From Anthopleura xanthogrammica (lineage: Eukaryota; Cnidaria; Anthozoa; Actiniaria; Actiniidae), in assembly GCA_964019055.1 (NCBI GenBank), contig OZ025214.1, positions 9,548,858 to 9,612,857 on the forward strand: a stretch of 64,000 nt of DNA. The letters are read 5' to 3'. Shown piece by piece: positions 10,030 to 20,563 of this stretch. Positions within the stretch are counted from its first letter, which is position 1. Each line of letters opens with the position of its first letter. A program made the position numbers and the translations under genes. Below the pieces are notes generated by a model. That model was given only the letters and a program-made list of their open reading frames with translations, had not been told where the DNA came from and searched no databases.

Positions 10030-11610
10030 GCTACGATAGTACGCGCGCTCTGATTGGCTGATTTCCGGTCTGAGATTTTCCCATCTCAGACCGTTACCAT
10101 GACAATTGGTCCGGATCGTATATCAACTTTGCGAGTTTGTTTACAATTTTCACGGTGCGAAATTTGATATTTTCTCTCGTTAAACAATAAATTTATAAAC
10201 AAAATAAAACAAAAAGCGAACAAAGAAATTATGAGCGACGAAGAGGACCATTCTCAGAGCGAATTTTACTACCCTGACGAGCTCGAAGTGGACATGCAAA
10301 ATGAAAACCAACAAGATGAAAACACAGCTCCTAACAGTCAAGAACAGATTGAGAGCTTCATTACGAACCAGAAAGCTAAAAACACGATTAGAAAAACCAA
10401 GTCGGACATGAACATACTCCATAAATATCTAAACAGCATTGGACAAAACACAGAGATTGAAAGTTTACCAGCTAACGACCTAGACCATTTGTTAAGCAAG
10501 TTCTTCATGGAGGTGAAGAAAGCGGACGGGTCCAACTACGAGCCAAACACTGTCAGCAGCTTCCAGAGAAGTATACAGAGATACCTTGAAGAGAAGAGAT
10601 CCCAACTAAACATCTTTAAGGATAAAGAGTTTAACACTTCACGAACGGTCCTGTTAGCAAAGCGACGGTCCCTTGTAGCAGGCGGCAAAGGCAACAAGCC
10701 ACAAGCGACAAAGTCTTTAAAGATGAAGACGAGGACGCGTTTTTGGGGACTACAGCTCAGAAGTCCTGCAACGGACACTTTGGTGGTTTCTGTCCCTCCA
10801 CTACGGATTCAGAGCAAGAGATGAAAGCCGTAAATTGTGTTGGGGAGATGTGGAACTGCAAACAGCAAGCAATGGCCAAGAAATGCTTGTTTGGCTGAAC
10901 GAGCGCGGTACAAAAACCCGCACAGGCAAAGAAAAAGGCCACCAGAGAGCTTTTCAGCCAAAGATTTATGCCATTGGAGGGGAGAGATGCCCAGTGAAGT
11001 ACTACAAAACGTTTACAGTTCACAGGCCCAGGGAGATGAATGCTCCAGATTCGCCATTTTTCCTGGCGGTAAAGCACAATCGCGCGACCAATGATCCAAT
11101 TTGGTACAAGAAATCTCCACTCGGAAAAAAAAAGGTCGGGAAATTTCTTTCCGTGGCTGCCCAGAATGCTGGAATCCATGAAGGCAGAGGGGCTAAAGTG
11201 TCTAATCACTCAGTTCGGAAGACTAGTATTTCACGCCTTCTAGATGCAAATATCCCCGAGAATTTCGTCGCTCAGCTGAGTGGCCACAAATCGACCGAAA
11301 GCCTTCAATCCTACAAGACAGCCGGCAAACAGCACCAAAAAGCCATGTCCTTGACACTTAGCAGATCCATGTCCAAAGAATTGATGCCTGTATCAGCCAC
11401 TTCAGCCCATTCGTCGACCAATTTTCAGCCTATATCAGCAATCCCAAACACAGCTGTGGCTAGGTCCGATCAGCCGATAAACCAGCAGTTCGTGTCTCGT
11501 GCTGCCATGACACGCAATTCCGACGTCTCAGCTTTCTTTTCTGGGGTCCACAGCGTCTCAGGATGTAGCTTCCAGATTTTCAACGGTCTGGTAATGTAAG
11601 AGTGACAAAA
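10030..11610 (+). pseudogene. Tyrosine-recombinase (Crypton/DUF3504-like) element gene, frameshifted
   Basis: This inserted segment interrupts the Kolobok exon that starts at 9971. The gene starts at 10231. Its N-terminal half is acidic and then helical (core-binding type, with SKFFMEVKKADGSNYEPNTVSSFQRSIQRYL). The frame shifts between about 10720 and 10770 and resumes as TLWWFLSLHYGFRARDES up to 11599. Catalytic residues are recognisable: R in HYGFRARDES, H-x-x-R in SNHSVRKTS, and H and Y in LSGHKSTESLQSYK. It is a relative of the intact protein at 23397-24773 (shared YEP--SFQRSIQRYL and LCWGDV blocks). The same domain occurs in vertebrate ZMYM, QRICH1 and KCTD1 proteins, which is known to derive from Crypton-type elements. 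I could not fix exact termini; the edges are estimates. Confidence 0.75.
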
Positions 11611-14318
11611 ACTGAGCTTGAATTTAATTGTAACATTTATACATTATTTCAGAGGAAGGTTGCTGGAAATAGCCCAGCTATGGAATACTATGGCTTCAAA
11701 GAAACCATGGCATACCTGATTGGATATGGCTTAGTTATATCAACACTAATCACAGATCGCCACACATCAATCGTAAAACACATGCGAGAGGAACTTAGCA
11801 ACATAACACACTACTTTGATCTGTGGCATATCAAAAAAAGTAAGAGTCTCTTTTAAAATCATAAGTTATGATTTTAATTTATAAGCTTATTTGAGTATAA
11901 CATATTTTCCCTGTACAATGCCATGTGCATTAGCAATAGTATGAATGCCCCTCCCTACCTCCCTTTAGAACAAAGGCAGAAAAGTTTTCCTATAACATAA
12001 ACAACCCATTGAACTTACATCGAAGGGAACAGAACTTTTGGGTGTACATTGTACTTTTTTTTTGTAGGACAACACATAATCCAGACATAACTTCTGTTAA
12101 GAAGACAGCAATAATTGGAACAGATTTGTCCTTTATAGATAACAGGAATTGTTGTTTTGGTATCTTGTTATAATTTTTTCTTTATATTCTATTATGGTTT
12201 CCTACATAGAAATCCATAAAGTTCTAACTAAACTAAGCAAGGAAACAGGCTGTGATAAATTGATTGAGTGGATAGCACCCTGTACAAACCATTTTCTTTG
12301 TAGCGCTACAAGTACAATCAGTGGAAATGGAAAGGTTATTTTGGCTAAGTTTAAGTCATTCTTAAGCCATGTTATCAACACACATAAAGATCTTGATGAC
12401 CCCCTTTTCGACAAATGTTCACATGGTGAGATAGAACAACGAAGATGGTTGAATGAAGGTAATTATTGTCAATTATTCAGTTATCCATGAGACCTCCTTA
12501 GATTGGGCTGACAGGTCCCCCTTCTTGAAAGCATGTGTCAAGTTTTGCTCCAGTATTTCAATTATCAATATACCTCAAACTTATGCTCAAGGGAATGGGT
12601 ATGATTGAAAATGAGAAATAAACACATGCATGTACTAAAATGTTTCTTTCAGCTTTTAGGTAAATATTCTAAAGAATTCACTTATTGTATGCAAGGTGTA
12701 GTAAAAAAACATTTCTTTATTATAATTTAACTTCAGATTCACAAGCTTATATTAAGATGAAAACAGTATTGACCAAGAAATCGCTAGAAAATGGAATAAG
12801 TCTGGCATCACCACTTGATCAAACAAGTTGTCTGGAAGGCTTCCATTCAGTTGTGAACCAGTTTTCACCGAAAATGACAGCATATTCATATCCTGGAATG
12901 CTTTGCAGGTAAGTATCACTTAATTATTTTCTTATCAAATTCTTTTCAAAGGTAAAGTCAAACACTGTTATCCTATCCTAACAAGGAATGAACATCACGG
13001 TTCATGAGAAAGTGTCAAAAGTACCACTTTAATTGATTTCTGCAATATTTGAAGCCAAATACAATTTTGTTTTGTTTCCCTTTGACAGGCATATACTTGC
13101 AGCTCTTCATTTTAATTATAATCTCAGCCGAGATACCAAGAAGAATGAAGATGGAACGGAACAGCTTAAAGTTGTGTATCCAAAATTTAAAAATGGCCAA
13201 GCAACTGTTAGAAGTGTTCGTGTGGAGCCTAACTTTGGTGAGATTTTCCTGGTTTTACAAGGGATTTTCTTTTCACTTAAATCTGTAGAGTAGTTTCCCA
13301 AGTACTTTCTCATGGTTCCCATGTACCTTAATTTATTCTATTAAATGGTTTTAGCAACTAATAATTGAAGATTTGTGGATATTATTTCAATTGTTTTTGT
13401 GTGTGTGCCTATTTGAATACTGCACATTTATGATTTTTTGTTTCATTGAACCATTTTTTGACATAGGGGTACTGGTAATATATAAATAATATCAACAAAT
13501 AATACTAATCATAATTTCAATCTTATTACCAGACTATGTTGAGGATATTTACCAAACATATATACGGGCTCATAGACAAGAAAAAATTAAGGAAGCAGTG
13601 GCAGAACTTGTGGAAATGACACCTGCACCAATGAACACGATGTTCGATAAACAACCTAAAGAGCAGGCCATTGAAAAGAGGAATCTGAGACAAAATATGG
13701 TTGTTCAAGATGTTCCTCCTACTGCACCAGGTATAAAAAAGCAGGAAAAGAAGCTCAATTACAAGTGTACTATAATATAATGTTCATTTTTCAATTGGCT
13801 AAAGTACATGTTCATGAAAGTGAAAATATGCCATTGTGATACTGCATCATTACAAACTGAAACAGTCTCAAATCCCACATATACAGCTATTTCAAAAAAA
13901 GTTGAATACTGTGAGAATACTGAATAGTGCATTCCAAGATCAAAGGTCAATAAATAAATATACATGTATTTCATCCCCCTGAGCCTTTTAAACTGAATTA
14001 TTATTTTGGAACCAGTTCATTTTGCTGTTGATGGCATTTGGAGAAAGGCCCAAATATACAAAGTAATCAAAAGTATGTATTTCTATTTATTATAAATATA
14101 TACATATATACATATACCCACAGAAGAAAAAATAAATCAATCTTATAATCATATCATTCCAGTACCAGAGTCCCAACAAGCAACAGAAGCACACAATGCA
14201 GCAGCAAGGAAGGAACGAGCCAAGCCACATTGTAGTCTTTGCAAAATGCCAATGAAAGGGCATAAAAATGTAGCCCATTGCCCAAAAAACCAGTCAAGCA
14301 ATTAGTTGAAGTTAATAA

Positions 14319-14454
14319 AGTACAAACACTAAAAATGTGCAATACTTTGCACTATTTACCACTAAATAGTTTTGATTAAACAATAGAGAATAGAATTAGC
14401 ATAATTTACCAGTATTTAGTGGTATTTATGTTGCACACTTTTAGTGTTTGTACT
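14319..14454. mobile_element. Palindromic MITE (copy 1)
   Basis: 136 bases with inverted ends AGTACAAACACTAAAAATG ... AGTGTTTGTACT and an inner inverted pair around ACCACTAAATA and TATTTAGTGGT. A second copy is at 60164-60289. It lies between the convergent 3' ends of the two Kolobok genes. There is no coding capacity. Confidence 0.8.
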
Positions 14455-14523
14455 CTAATAGGTTTGATGATTTTTAAATATTAATAACAAGGTTTTTTTT
14501 GTCAAGTTTTCTTCTATTGACAT

Positions 14524-15675
14524 TTAGTTGTCTTCTTCGAAACCAGTGAATGATTCATTCGTATCAATAGCAGAAAAAGTTGACCTTATCTTTGTATATG
14601 CACATGCGGGAAGAGGAAGTCTTGTGTCGCCAAGATGACCATATACAAGTTGTACAAATTCCCTGTATGATACACTTCTTAAAAACCTGGAAGCAAGAAA
14701 TATATTTATTATACACAGTTTGTGAAAGGTCAATAGCAAAAATAATTTTATTATTAATATGGCAATTACTTATATAACTCCCTAGATAGTACAGTATATA
14801 TTATGTTGTTATTGTTGTGTACCCATAATTTATTATTTGACTGTTCCATTTCAATTTTTGTTATTTACTGAATAGTCATTTGTCAAACTGCACTGGGGAT
14901 ATAGGATTTTGGAAAATACTGTGATATATAAATTATATGATACATAGATCCATGCAGTACCCAGATTATTTCTCGAAATAATATTACTACTGGTTGAAAT
15001 TTCGTATAAATAACAAAGCTTACGTTTCCTCTGATCCCGTCTGAGTGTATTTAGTTCTGTCAATTCTTCTGTACTTTCGAGCAGCAGATTTCAAAGACCA
15101 CTTATTTAGGCAAAGTATTGGAAAGGCTGGATGAAGGGTAACACAAACTGGAGGGTCTTGAGTCTCTTGTAACACCTCATCTGAACCCAGGATATCGATA
15201 CATTTTTCTATTTCTGTGCAACAATAACACTCATTGGGGTTTTGCAGAAAATCTATCTTGCAATGGCCGCCGTTGCACCTTGAAAGAAAAAAGGGATCAG
15301 GAAATATAAGCAAAGCTTAAATGTGCATTGTTTGTTTAGACGACTCGAATTGACGACGTGGATAAGTGCTGCACATAAAAGAAAATCTTACCAGCTGCTT
15401 AGTTGTGTGCTACCATCTAAGCGACTATTGCGCTCAAGTAGCTCCTGGTTTTTTTTAGCTTGCTCTAGTTCGTATTCGCGAATCCATTCCTTATCAGCAA
15501 GCAGTTCGTCGGCGTATGGTTGGGAAGGATAGTCGCCATTTTCCTGCACGTCTTCTCCGTCTGGTTTTTTGACCTCCAAATGCTCGAGAAATTGAGGCCA
15601 AATTCCCGGTATAAAGTTATAATCTGAATCATCTGACATTGATTGCTCATCGGATTGTGAAAAGCTATTAGACAT
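14524..15675 (-). CDS. P2X7 'ballast'-like domain protein carried by Kolobok (three exons)
   Basis: Exons on the minus strand: 15675-15392, 15278-15024 and 14686-14524, each bounded by GT/AG. Exon 1 (MSNSFSQSDEQS...) is acidic and ends in a charged helix. Exons 2-3 carry a cysteine-rich module, CNGGHC ... ECYCCTEIEKCI ... CVTLHPAFPILCLNKWSL. It is followed by SYREFVQLVYGHLGD, PLPACAYTKIRSTF and the stop. This order (CxxGxC, CC, C, hydrophobic helix, YR-F, LP-C---IR--F) is that of the intracellular zinc-binding ballast domain of vertebrate P2X7 receptors and of many stand-alone invertebrate relatives. There is no membrane channel part here. It lies inside the Kolobok termini, convergent with the transposase. 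Its function in transposition is unknown. No stop interrupts the model, but splicing is inferred by eye. Confidence 0.78.
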
Positions 15676-15840
15676 CTTGATATTCAGGCAAAAAAATACG
15701 CAAAACATTCAGTGGTAACTCGAAAACCCATATAAACTGTTATCATGTCTCTTATTATGTGTTCTCCCTTTGACGTCACAGGTACCAGTCCCCCAAGTCA
15801 CTCGGTCATTATTTTAGAAACGGAACTTGATCGCTCGATT

Positions 15841-15944
15841 AAAAATACCAAGACTCGTCAGAATCAAAAAAAATTTTCACCAGAAGTCTTAGAATAGCTT
15901 ATATTTTTATTTAAAAAAGGAAAAAAATAGAGGTCATAGGCACT
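15841..15944. repeat. Kolobok right terminal inverted repeat
   Basis: Inverted match to 5073-5176, followed by TTAA at 15945-15948. Confidence 0.9.
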
Positions 15945-15948
15945 TTAA

Positions 15949-16560
15949 AGGTGTGATCACAGCTCAACCATTTGTTAGCTGTCAACTGACACATTCTTTG
16001 TGTATATAGGTGCTCTTTTTTATAGTACTCTAGTGCAATTAATGTTGCAATAATCTTTTCTCCTGGTTGATTAAATTCTAAATAGGGCAAAGGAGACTCC
16101 GCAGTCTTCTGGCATTCCATCAAGTATGCTTGCTTACGCTCACCATGTGCATCAAAACGTGTCTGTAGCCACAGTGTCTGAATATCACTCACCGACATTC
16201 CAACGTTTGCATGAGTTGTAATGAAATTTGGTAGCTCTCTCGTTATACCCATTTTGTGAAACAAAATAAATGGAACCAGTACTGAATTCTTTACCTGAGC
16301 GATAACGAATGGGTCATGAGCAATAATCTGATGTCCTTGGCAACAAACGTACACTCGACTAACCAGTAGTGCGTCATTTGTCAACCCGTAAAGACGCCGT
16401 GGCTGGTCACACATGGTTTTACCGTCCTTCCATCTTGTAGGTTTAAGTCCTTCATTTTTTCCATTGTTATGGAGACAGTTTGGACACCACAGAGTTAACA
16501 ATAAGCCAGTACCTAACGGGTCCCAGATTATTATATCTTGTTGTTGATATTCCTCATAAT
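15949..16560 (-). pseudogene. N-terminal part of the OTU/CXC transposase-like gene (split by Kolobok)
   Basis: Frame reading down from about 16560 (first Met at 16501) to the TTAA at 15945-15948. It contains LLTLWCPNCLHNN, CDQPRRLYGL and VYVCCQGHQI (likely zinc ligands). A helical region leads to LSCDHTFKV, whose D is a candidate first catalytic acid. Bypassing the Kolobok insert continues it in frame into VSSNIGFWF at 5067. Upstream of about 16560 the frame appears broken (a TGA, then related coding in another frame such as VSRGVSIFELIR), so the true start is not identified. The remainder of the gene is at 2959-5068. This is an old element gene used as a target by Kolobok. Confidence 0.7.
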
Positions 16561-16867
16561 TATCTGATCAACTCGAAGATACTGACGCCACGAGACACCT
16601 CAACTGTTGACTTCGTATTATCACACCATGTTGAAGACGCCAAATATCATCTCTTGATTCAATCCCACTCAAAATGGTTGATGCTTTTTAAGCTCGATTT
16701 AGAAATTGGTGTTAGATGAGAATACGATAATATCAAAAGATTTAAAAACACTATAAAGAAAGAACGTTTGTCAGCCATACAGCCATATTGTATTCTAACA
16801 CGAAAACGAAAACCGCTGGGCAGACCTGCGAACCTTAAGCACAGGAATACTCATCACGTGTACCACA

Positions 16868-17050
16868 GGAAACCTGGCTCACAACAAACACGAGAAGAAC
16901 CACAAGAACCAGGAGAACTACGAGAACCACAAGAAATAGGAGAACCAGGAGAACAACAAGAACCACGAGAAGAACCACAAGAACCACAAGAACCACGAGA
17001 ACCACGAGAAGAACCACAAGAACCACGAGAACCAGGAGAAACAGGAGAAG
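16868..17050. repeat. Minisatellite of AGAACCACA/GAGAACCACGA units
   Basis: A run of 12-15 base units (AGAACCACAAGAACCACGAG and variants). In one plus frame (16768-17073) it reads as EP[QR] repeats. I regard the coding look as a product of the repeat, though a low-complexity peptide cannot be excluded. Confidence 0.75.
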
Positions 17051-17073
17051 CAAATATGATGAATTTTTTATAA

Positions 17074-19595
17074 AAATACGGGGTTGCTTTATTGAAACAT
17101 TCTAGATATAATAGTGCGATACGCTAATTACTTATATTCCTTATTGATATAATTATTATGTTAAACAAAGCATCGTGACGTCAGCTGTGCTTATTACACC
17201 GAAGATCAGCCGCATGCTTAAATTGCCAGAATCCCAAAAAGGGTCATATAGAAAAGTGAAACCATCCCACCATATTGATGCTTGCCACTTTGCAGTTTTT
17301 AGAAGTAAGATATAACTGTTTTATATAAATTAATTATTGGAGATCTTAGAAAGAAGCTAATCGAAGAATTGAAAAAAAAAGAATAAATCAGACATGCAGA
17401 AAAAAGGAAAAGGTGCAGGCAAAAGTAAGTACATTTCATGACTGTCACAGTCTTAAAGGCCTTGTTAATCCTTGAAGCTAAGGGAGGATTAGTAAATGTC
17501 CCCACTTATAGAAAATACAACAGATGTGACGCATGGCATATATCATGGTATGTCACTCAAAAACTGCATATTAACTAGATTATACATATATAAAAATTGG
17601 CTTCTTTTTTCCTTCAGAAAACAACTGGTCAATTAAATGTTATCAATGTGCTGGTGTGGGGTACATCAGCTATGATTGCCCTACAACCGACAAATGTGAG
17701 TATAAAATATGAAATATTTATAACTTATTGCAATTTTGAGCCTCGAATACGGGATTATAATTGGTGGCTAGTTGGGAGAAAATATATTTCGTATAATTTG
17801 GCTGTAGTTGCAAAGCAATGAAGGCCAATACGGAATATATTTTTTCTTTCAAAGCCGTAAATATAACCCCGTAATCGAAAAAAAATTTTGTATCGCTATT
17901 CTTTTATCGCCTTGCAATTCTGAGCCAACAATACAGGTTTACATTGGCAGCTCTACTGTATATATATCCCAGTCAAACTTGTAGGAGAATCGCGATGCTA
18001 CCATGTACTACTGGTATATACTGTAGCAAAATAAATGGAATTCTTAATTCATAACCTTGGAATAAAAAAATAATATACAACTTAATAATCATAGGAGGAA
18101 AAGCTGTCTTGATCAAATTCATTTCCACATCGATATTGCTATAATTAATATATTGTTTTTTGGTTTATGCTCATAAACCAATCAGAATGCCTGTAAATCA
18201 GAATGGAATTGTGTTCTTTGGCCAAAAAATTGGATTCAGTCACACATAGCTCATCTTAGGCTACATTCATTATGTATACTACAGGGGGATGGAGGGGGGG
18301 TCAGAGGAATTGTTTTTAACTGCTTATTTTTTTTATATCCCCCAATGTTTACACAAGAAAAATTGCACTCCCCTTCTGGGCCAAAAGAAAAATTACAGAA
18401 ATAAATTTTCTACCAAATTGAATCAGAATTTTGTAATCATACCGAATGTCAGTATGGCCGCCACTTCATTATCATAATTTGTAAAATTCATATTTTAGTT
18501 GACCGCTACATTATAATTATAGATTAGAATGACATTGACAAAGTAAGAAAGTTTGAGACAACAATAATAAATTCTTGAGAAGTTATGATAATTTTAGCTA
18601 AATTAAAAAACGTGAAAAACACCACAACGAGGCAAACAAGGAAACACATCCCTGAGCACAATCATACAATTCTCTGTAATTTTGATTCCAAATAGCTTCA
18701 CTTGAATTCTATTTATAGCAATGAAACTTTCCAAAAATACATATTTTTGTTTGCTCTTTCTGATGGTAGTGCTTATTTTTTAAGATTAGGTTTTTATTTG
18801 TAAAATTCAATGGCGGCCGTAATGGCATTTGGTGTATGAAATTTTATTTACACATTTGTTTTTCAATTCAGGTTACAACAAGAACAGAACCCAAAAATTT
18901 AGTTCTTCAGCATCTACATCTTCAGCACAAAAGTGTGCGATTGAAGTTTATAACTATTAAGAATTTGCTATACTGTAGTGCTATCAATAATCAAATTCCT
19001 TCTGTGATCACTTTTCACTAAAAGTCATGTGATTGTAATGTTTCAGGAGTGATCAACAATCAACTTGCATCCATTCTCTACTTTCACATCATGCTCATAA
19101 CAAATCTTGGTTTGAGGAAGTAAACAAGGTAAGCACTGCACATATTATGCTTAAGGCTGATCAGAGGTATTAAAAAGGCATCATTTGAGAAACATCTAGA
19201 AATAATAATAAAATAATTTTGAAGTCTATAAAGTAAATATTTTTAAGTTCTTTTTTGTTAGCCCAATATATTTTCTGTAAAACTCAACTTTTTGATAGTC
19301 TGAATTGTTTCTCAAATTATAAGCTATTCGTACTAGTGAAAACAGTGTGCATGCACTGGTAGACTATATATATTACCATTGTTTTCTCTTGTGTTTATCT
19401 AACATTCAATTCTTATTTCACAGGTCAGTATTGCAATCACTCTAGTCTAAGTATAGTTTTCCAGCTGGTAACTATTCTAATAATATATAGATTTAGGCAC
19501 TGTCTAAAAGCGGAGCTCCAACAAATAGTATATATATCTATAGACCTTTTGCAGCATGCAGCTTAATTTGGAGATCAAAATTCTTTTGTTTTGCC
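17074..19595. other. AT-rich non-coding stretch; one weak zinc-knuckle exon
   Basis: No firm gene. At about 17619-17697, after a pyrimidine tract and AG, a frame reads CYQCAGVGYISYDC. This has the spacing of a CCHC knuckle with Y in place of H, so it is perhaps a relic of a gag-like gene. Several near-palindromic AT segments occur around 17700-17950. The rest carries nothing I can support. Confidence 0.3.
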
Positions 19596-19596
19596 C

Positions 19597-20322
19597 TCCA
19601 ATTTGAGCTGCTCTGACATCATGTGCAAGGGGTCTATTAGTCTACTAACTATTTCACAGGCTTATTGGAATCATTCTATAATTCCCTACTCCCACATGTT
19701 AAAGATCATAGCATATCACGTCAAAGTCAAGACAGAGGCGCTAGCTTGAGATTTTGTAATAATTACAATAACGTAGAAGAAACAAACCTACGTACAACAC
19801 CATAAAAAAAAGATATATATTAATTTTATGCTTCAAGCAGGCTTATTTTAACTCATTCAAATTGACAGTATTATTGTTGATGGCATTTATGAAACACTTT
19901 TGTATATCAAATGATGTACTAATTCACATCACAGTAGTTTACATACTGGAATTTTAAACATTTATGAATTAAAGACGGTCACCCATCCAAGTATCAACCT
20001 GGCCCTACCGGGCTTGACTTCGGTGATCGGACGAGAACCAGATTTTTTCTTTCTTTAAGAGTACCTTGCAGTACATATTTATTTACCTTGAATAAGTTGT
20101 GGTTTTACAATTTTTGTTCTTGTTTTTCTATTACATGTTGTTACCAAGTTGTTTTTTGCCTATCATTTATTTATTTATTTTTTGTTTGAAAATATTTGTA
20201 TTTGAGATTGGTATATTTGAATTAAAAGCTATATAAATCTAAATATGTGTTTAATTGTATCTTGCAATTATTTCATATACCTCGTTTGCACGTTTTCATT
20301 TTTATTTGGTCATATATTGAAC
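19597..20322. repeat. Dispersed repeat containing 5S rRNA-derived segment (copy 1)
   Basis: Starts near CTCCAATTTGAGCTGCTCTG and ends at GGTCATATATTGAAC. It matches 48874-49571 almost throughout, with small indels. It contains a 5S rRNA-like segment at 19977-20039 on the minus strand. The structure suggests a 5S-headed SINE-type or composite retroelement read on the minus strand. Confidence 0.75.
19977..20039 (-). ncRNA. 5S rRNA-derived sequence (internal promoter portion), copy 1
   Basis: Read on the minus strand it gives GGTTCTCGTCCGATCACCGA, then AGTCAAGC and CTTGGATGGGTGACC. These are the middle and 3' parts of metazoan 5S rRNA, including the polymerase III control region. The 5' third and the closing stem are missing, so it is not a functional 5S gene. 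It is a derived head or fragment inside a repeat. Confidence 0.8.
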
Positions 20323-20563
20323 CCAGGTGGTGTTCGCTGTCAGGTCGCCAAGCATCATGGGAGATTTATTCAAAATAGCTCATTTGCATCTGACTGTCGA
20401 TGTGTGCGGATCTCCAGCTCAATGAACTTTATATACCTTGATATGATCGAGGGGCGGTCAAGGAGTTCTCCAGTAATGTTTTCAATTTTTTAAATGGGGA
20501 TAAACACTCTCCTACCATTTTTAAGTAGCACAACTAAGACAACTACTTTAGGAAATTTTAAAG

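Larger units (their letters stand above)
5373..14305 (+). pseudogene. Kolobok THAP-domain transposase, multi-exon, inactivated
   Basis: Exons I infer from splice sites and coding: 5373-5739, 8682-8829, 8911-9055, about 9207-9490, 9539-9890, 9971-about 10025 (then interrupted), 11653-11839, 12210-12458, 12737-12908, 13089-13237, 13533-13730 and 14163-14305. Exon 1 encodes a THAP zinc finger (MPHRCVVFGCSN ... CSAHFKPEDFVRRF). A 1-base loss near 5553 shifts its frame just before CSAHF. Exon 9539 has the CPVC ... CGNPNC cysteine motif. Exon 11653 gives AGNSPAMEYYGFKETM and ITDRHTSI. Exon 12210 gives KLIEWIAPCTNHFLCSA, and 12737 gives LEGFHSVVNQFSPK. The last exon ends in a zinc-knuckle-like CSLCKMPMKGHKNVAHC. 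These blocks follow the order I know for Kolobok transposases. The segment with the first catalytic acid, expected between 9971 and 11653, is not found and is replaced by the recombinase insertion. Confidence 0.82.
5073..15944. mobile_element. Kolobok DNA transposon, 10.9 kb, with two nested insertions
   Basis: The ends are inverted repeats starting AGTGCCTATGACCT. About 104 bases match closely (5073-5176 against 15841-15944), and weaker similarity continues to a shared CGTCAAAGGGAGAACACA motif at about 5270-5286 and 15761-15778. TTAA flanks both sides, as known for the Kolobok superfamily. Inside are a plus-strand THAP transposase gene (5373-14305) and a minus-strand ballast-domain gene (15675-14524), so the two are convergent. 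Later invaders are the paired-domain element 5808-8649, a tyrosine-recombinase element (about 10.03-11.6 kb) and a MITE (14319-14454). The transposase is broken, so the copy should be inactive. Confidence 0.9.

Noticed and set aside
16835..17053. Minus-strand leucine/valine-rich frame that looks like a membrane protein
   Set aside because: It is the complement of the AGAACCACA minisatellite, so the composition is a by-product of the repeat.
19977..20039. A functional 5S rRNA gene
   Set aside because: Only the middle and 3' parts are present, and it is embedded in a dispersed repeat.
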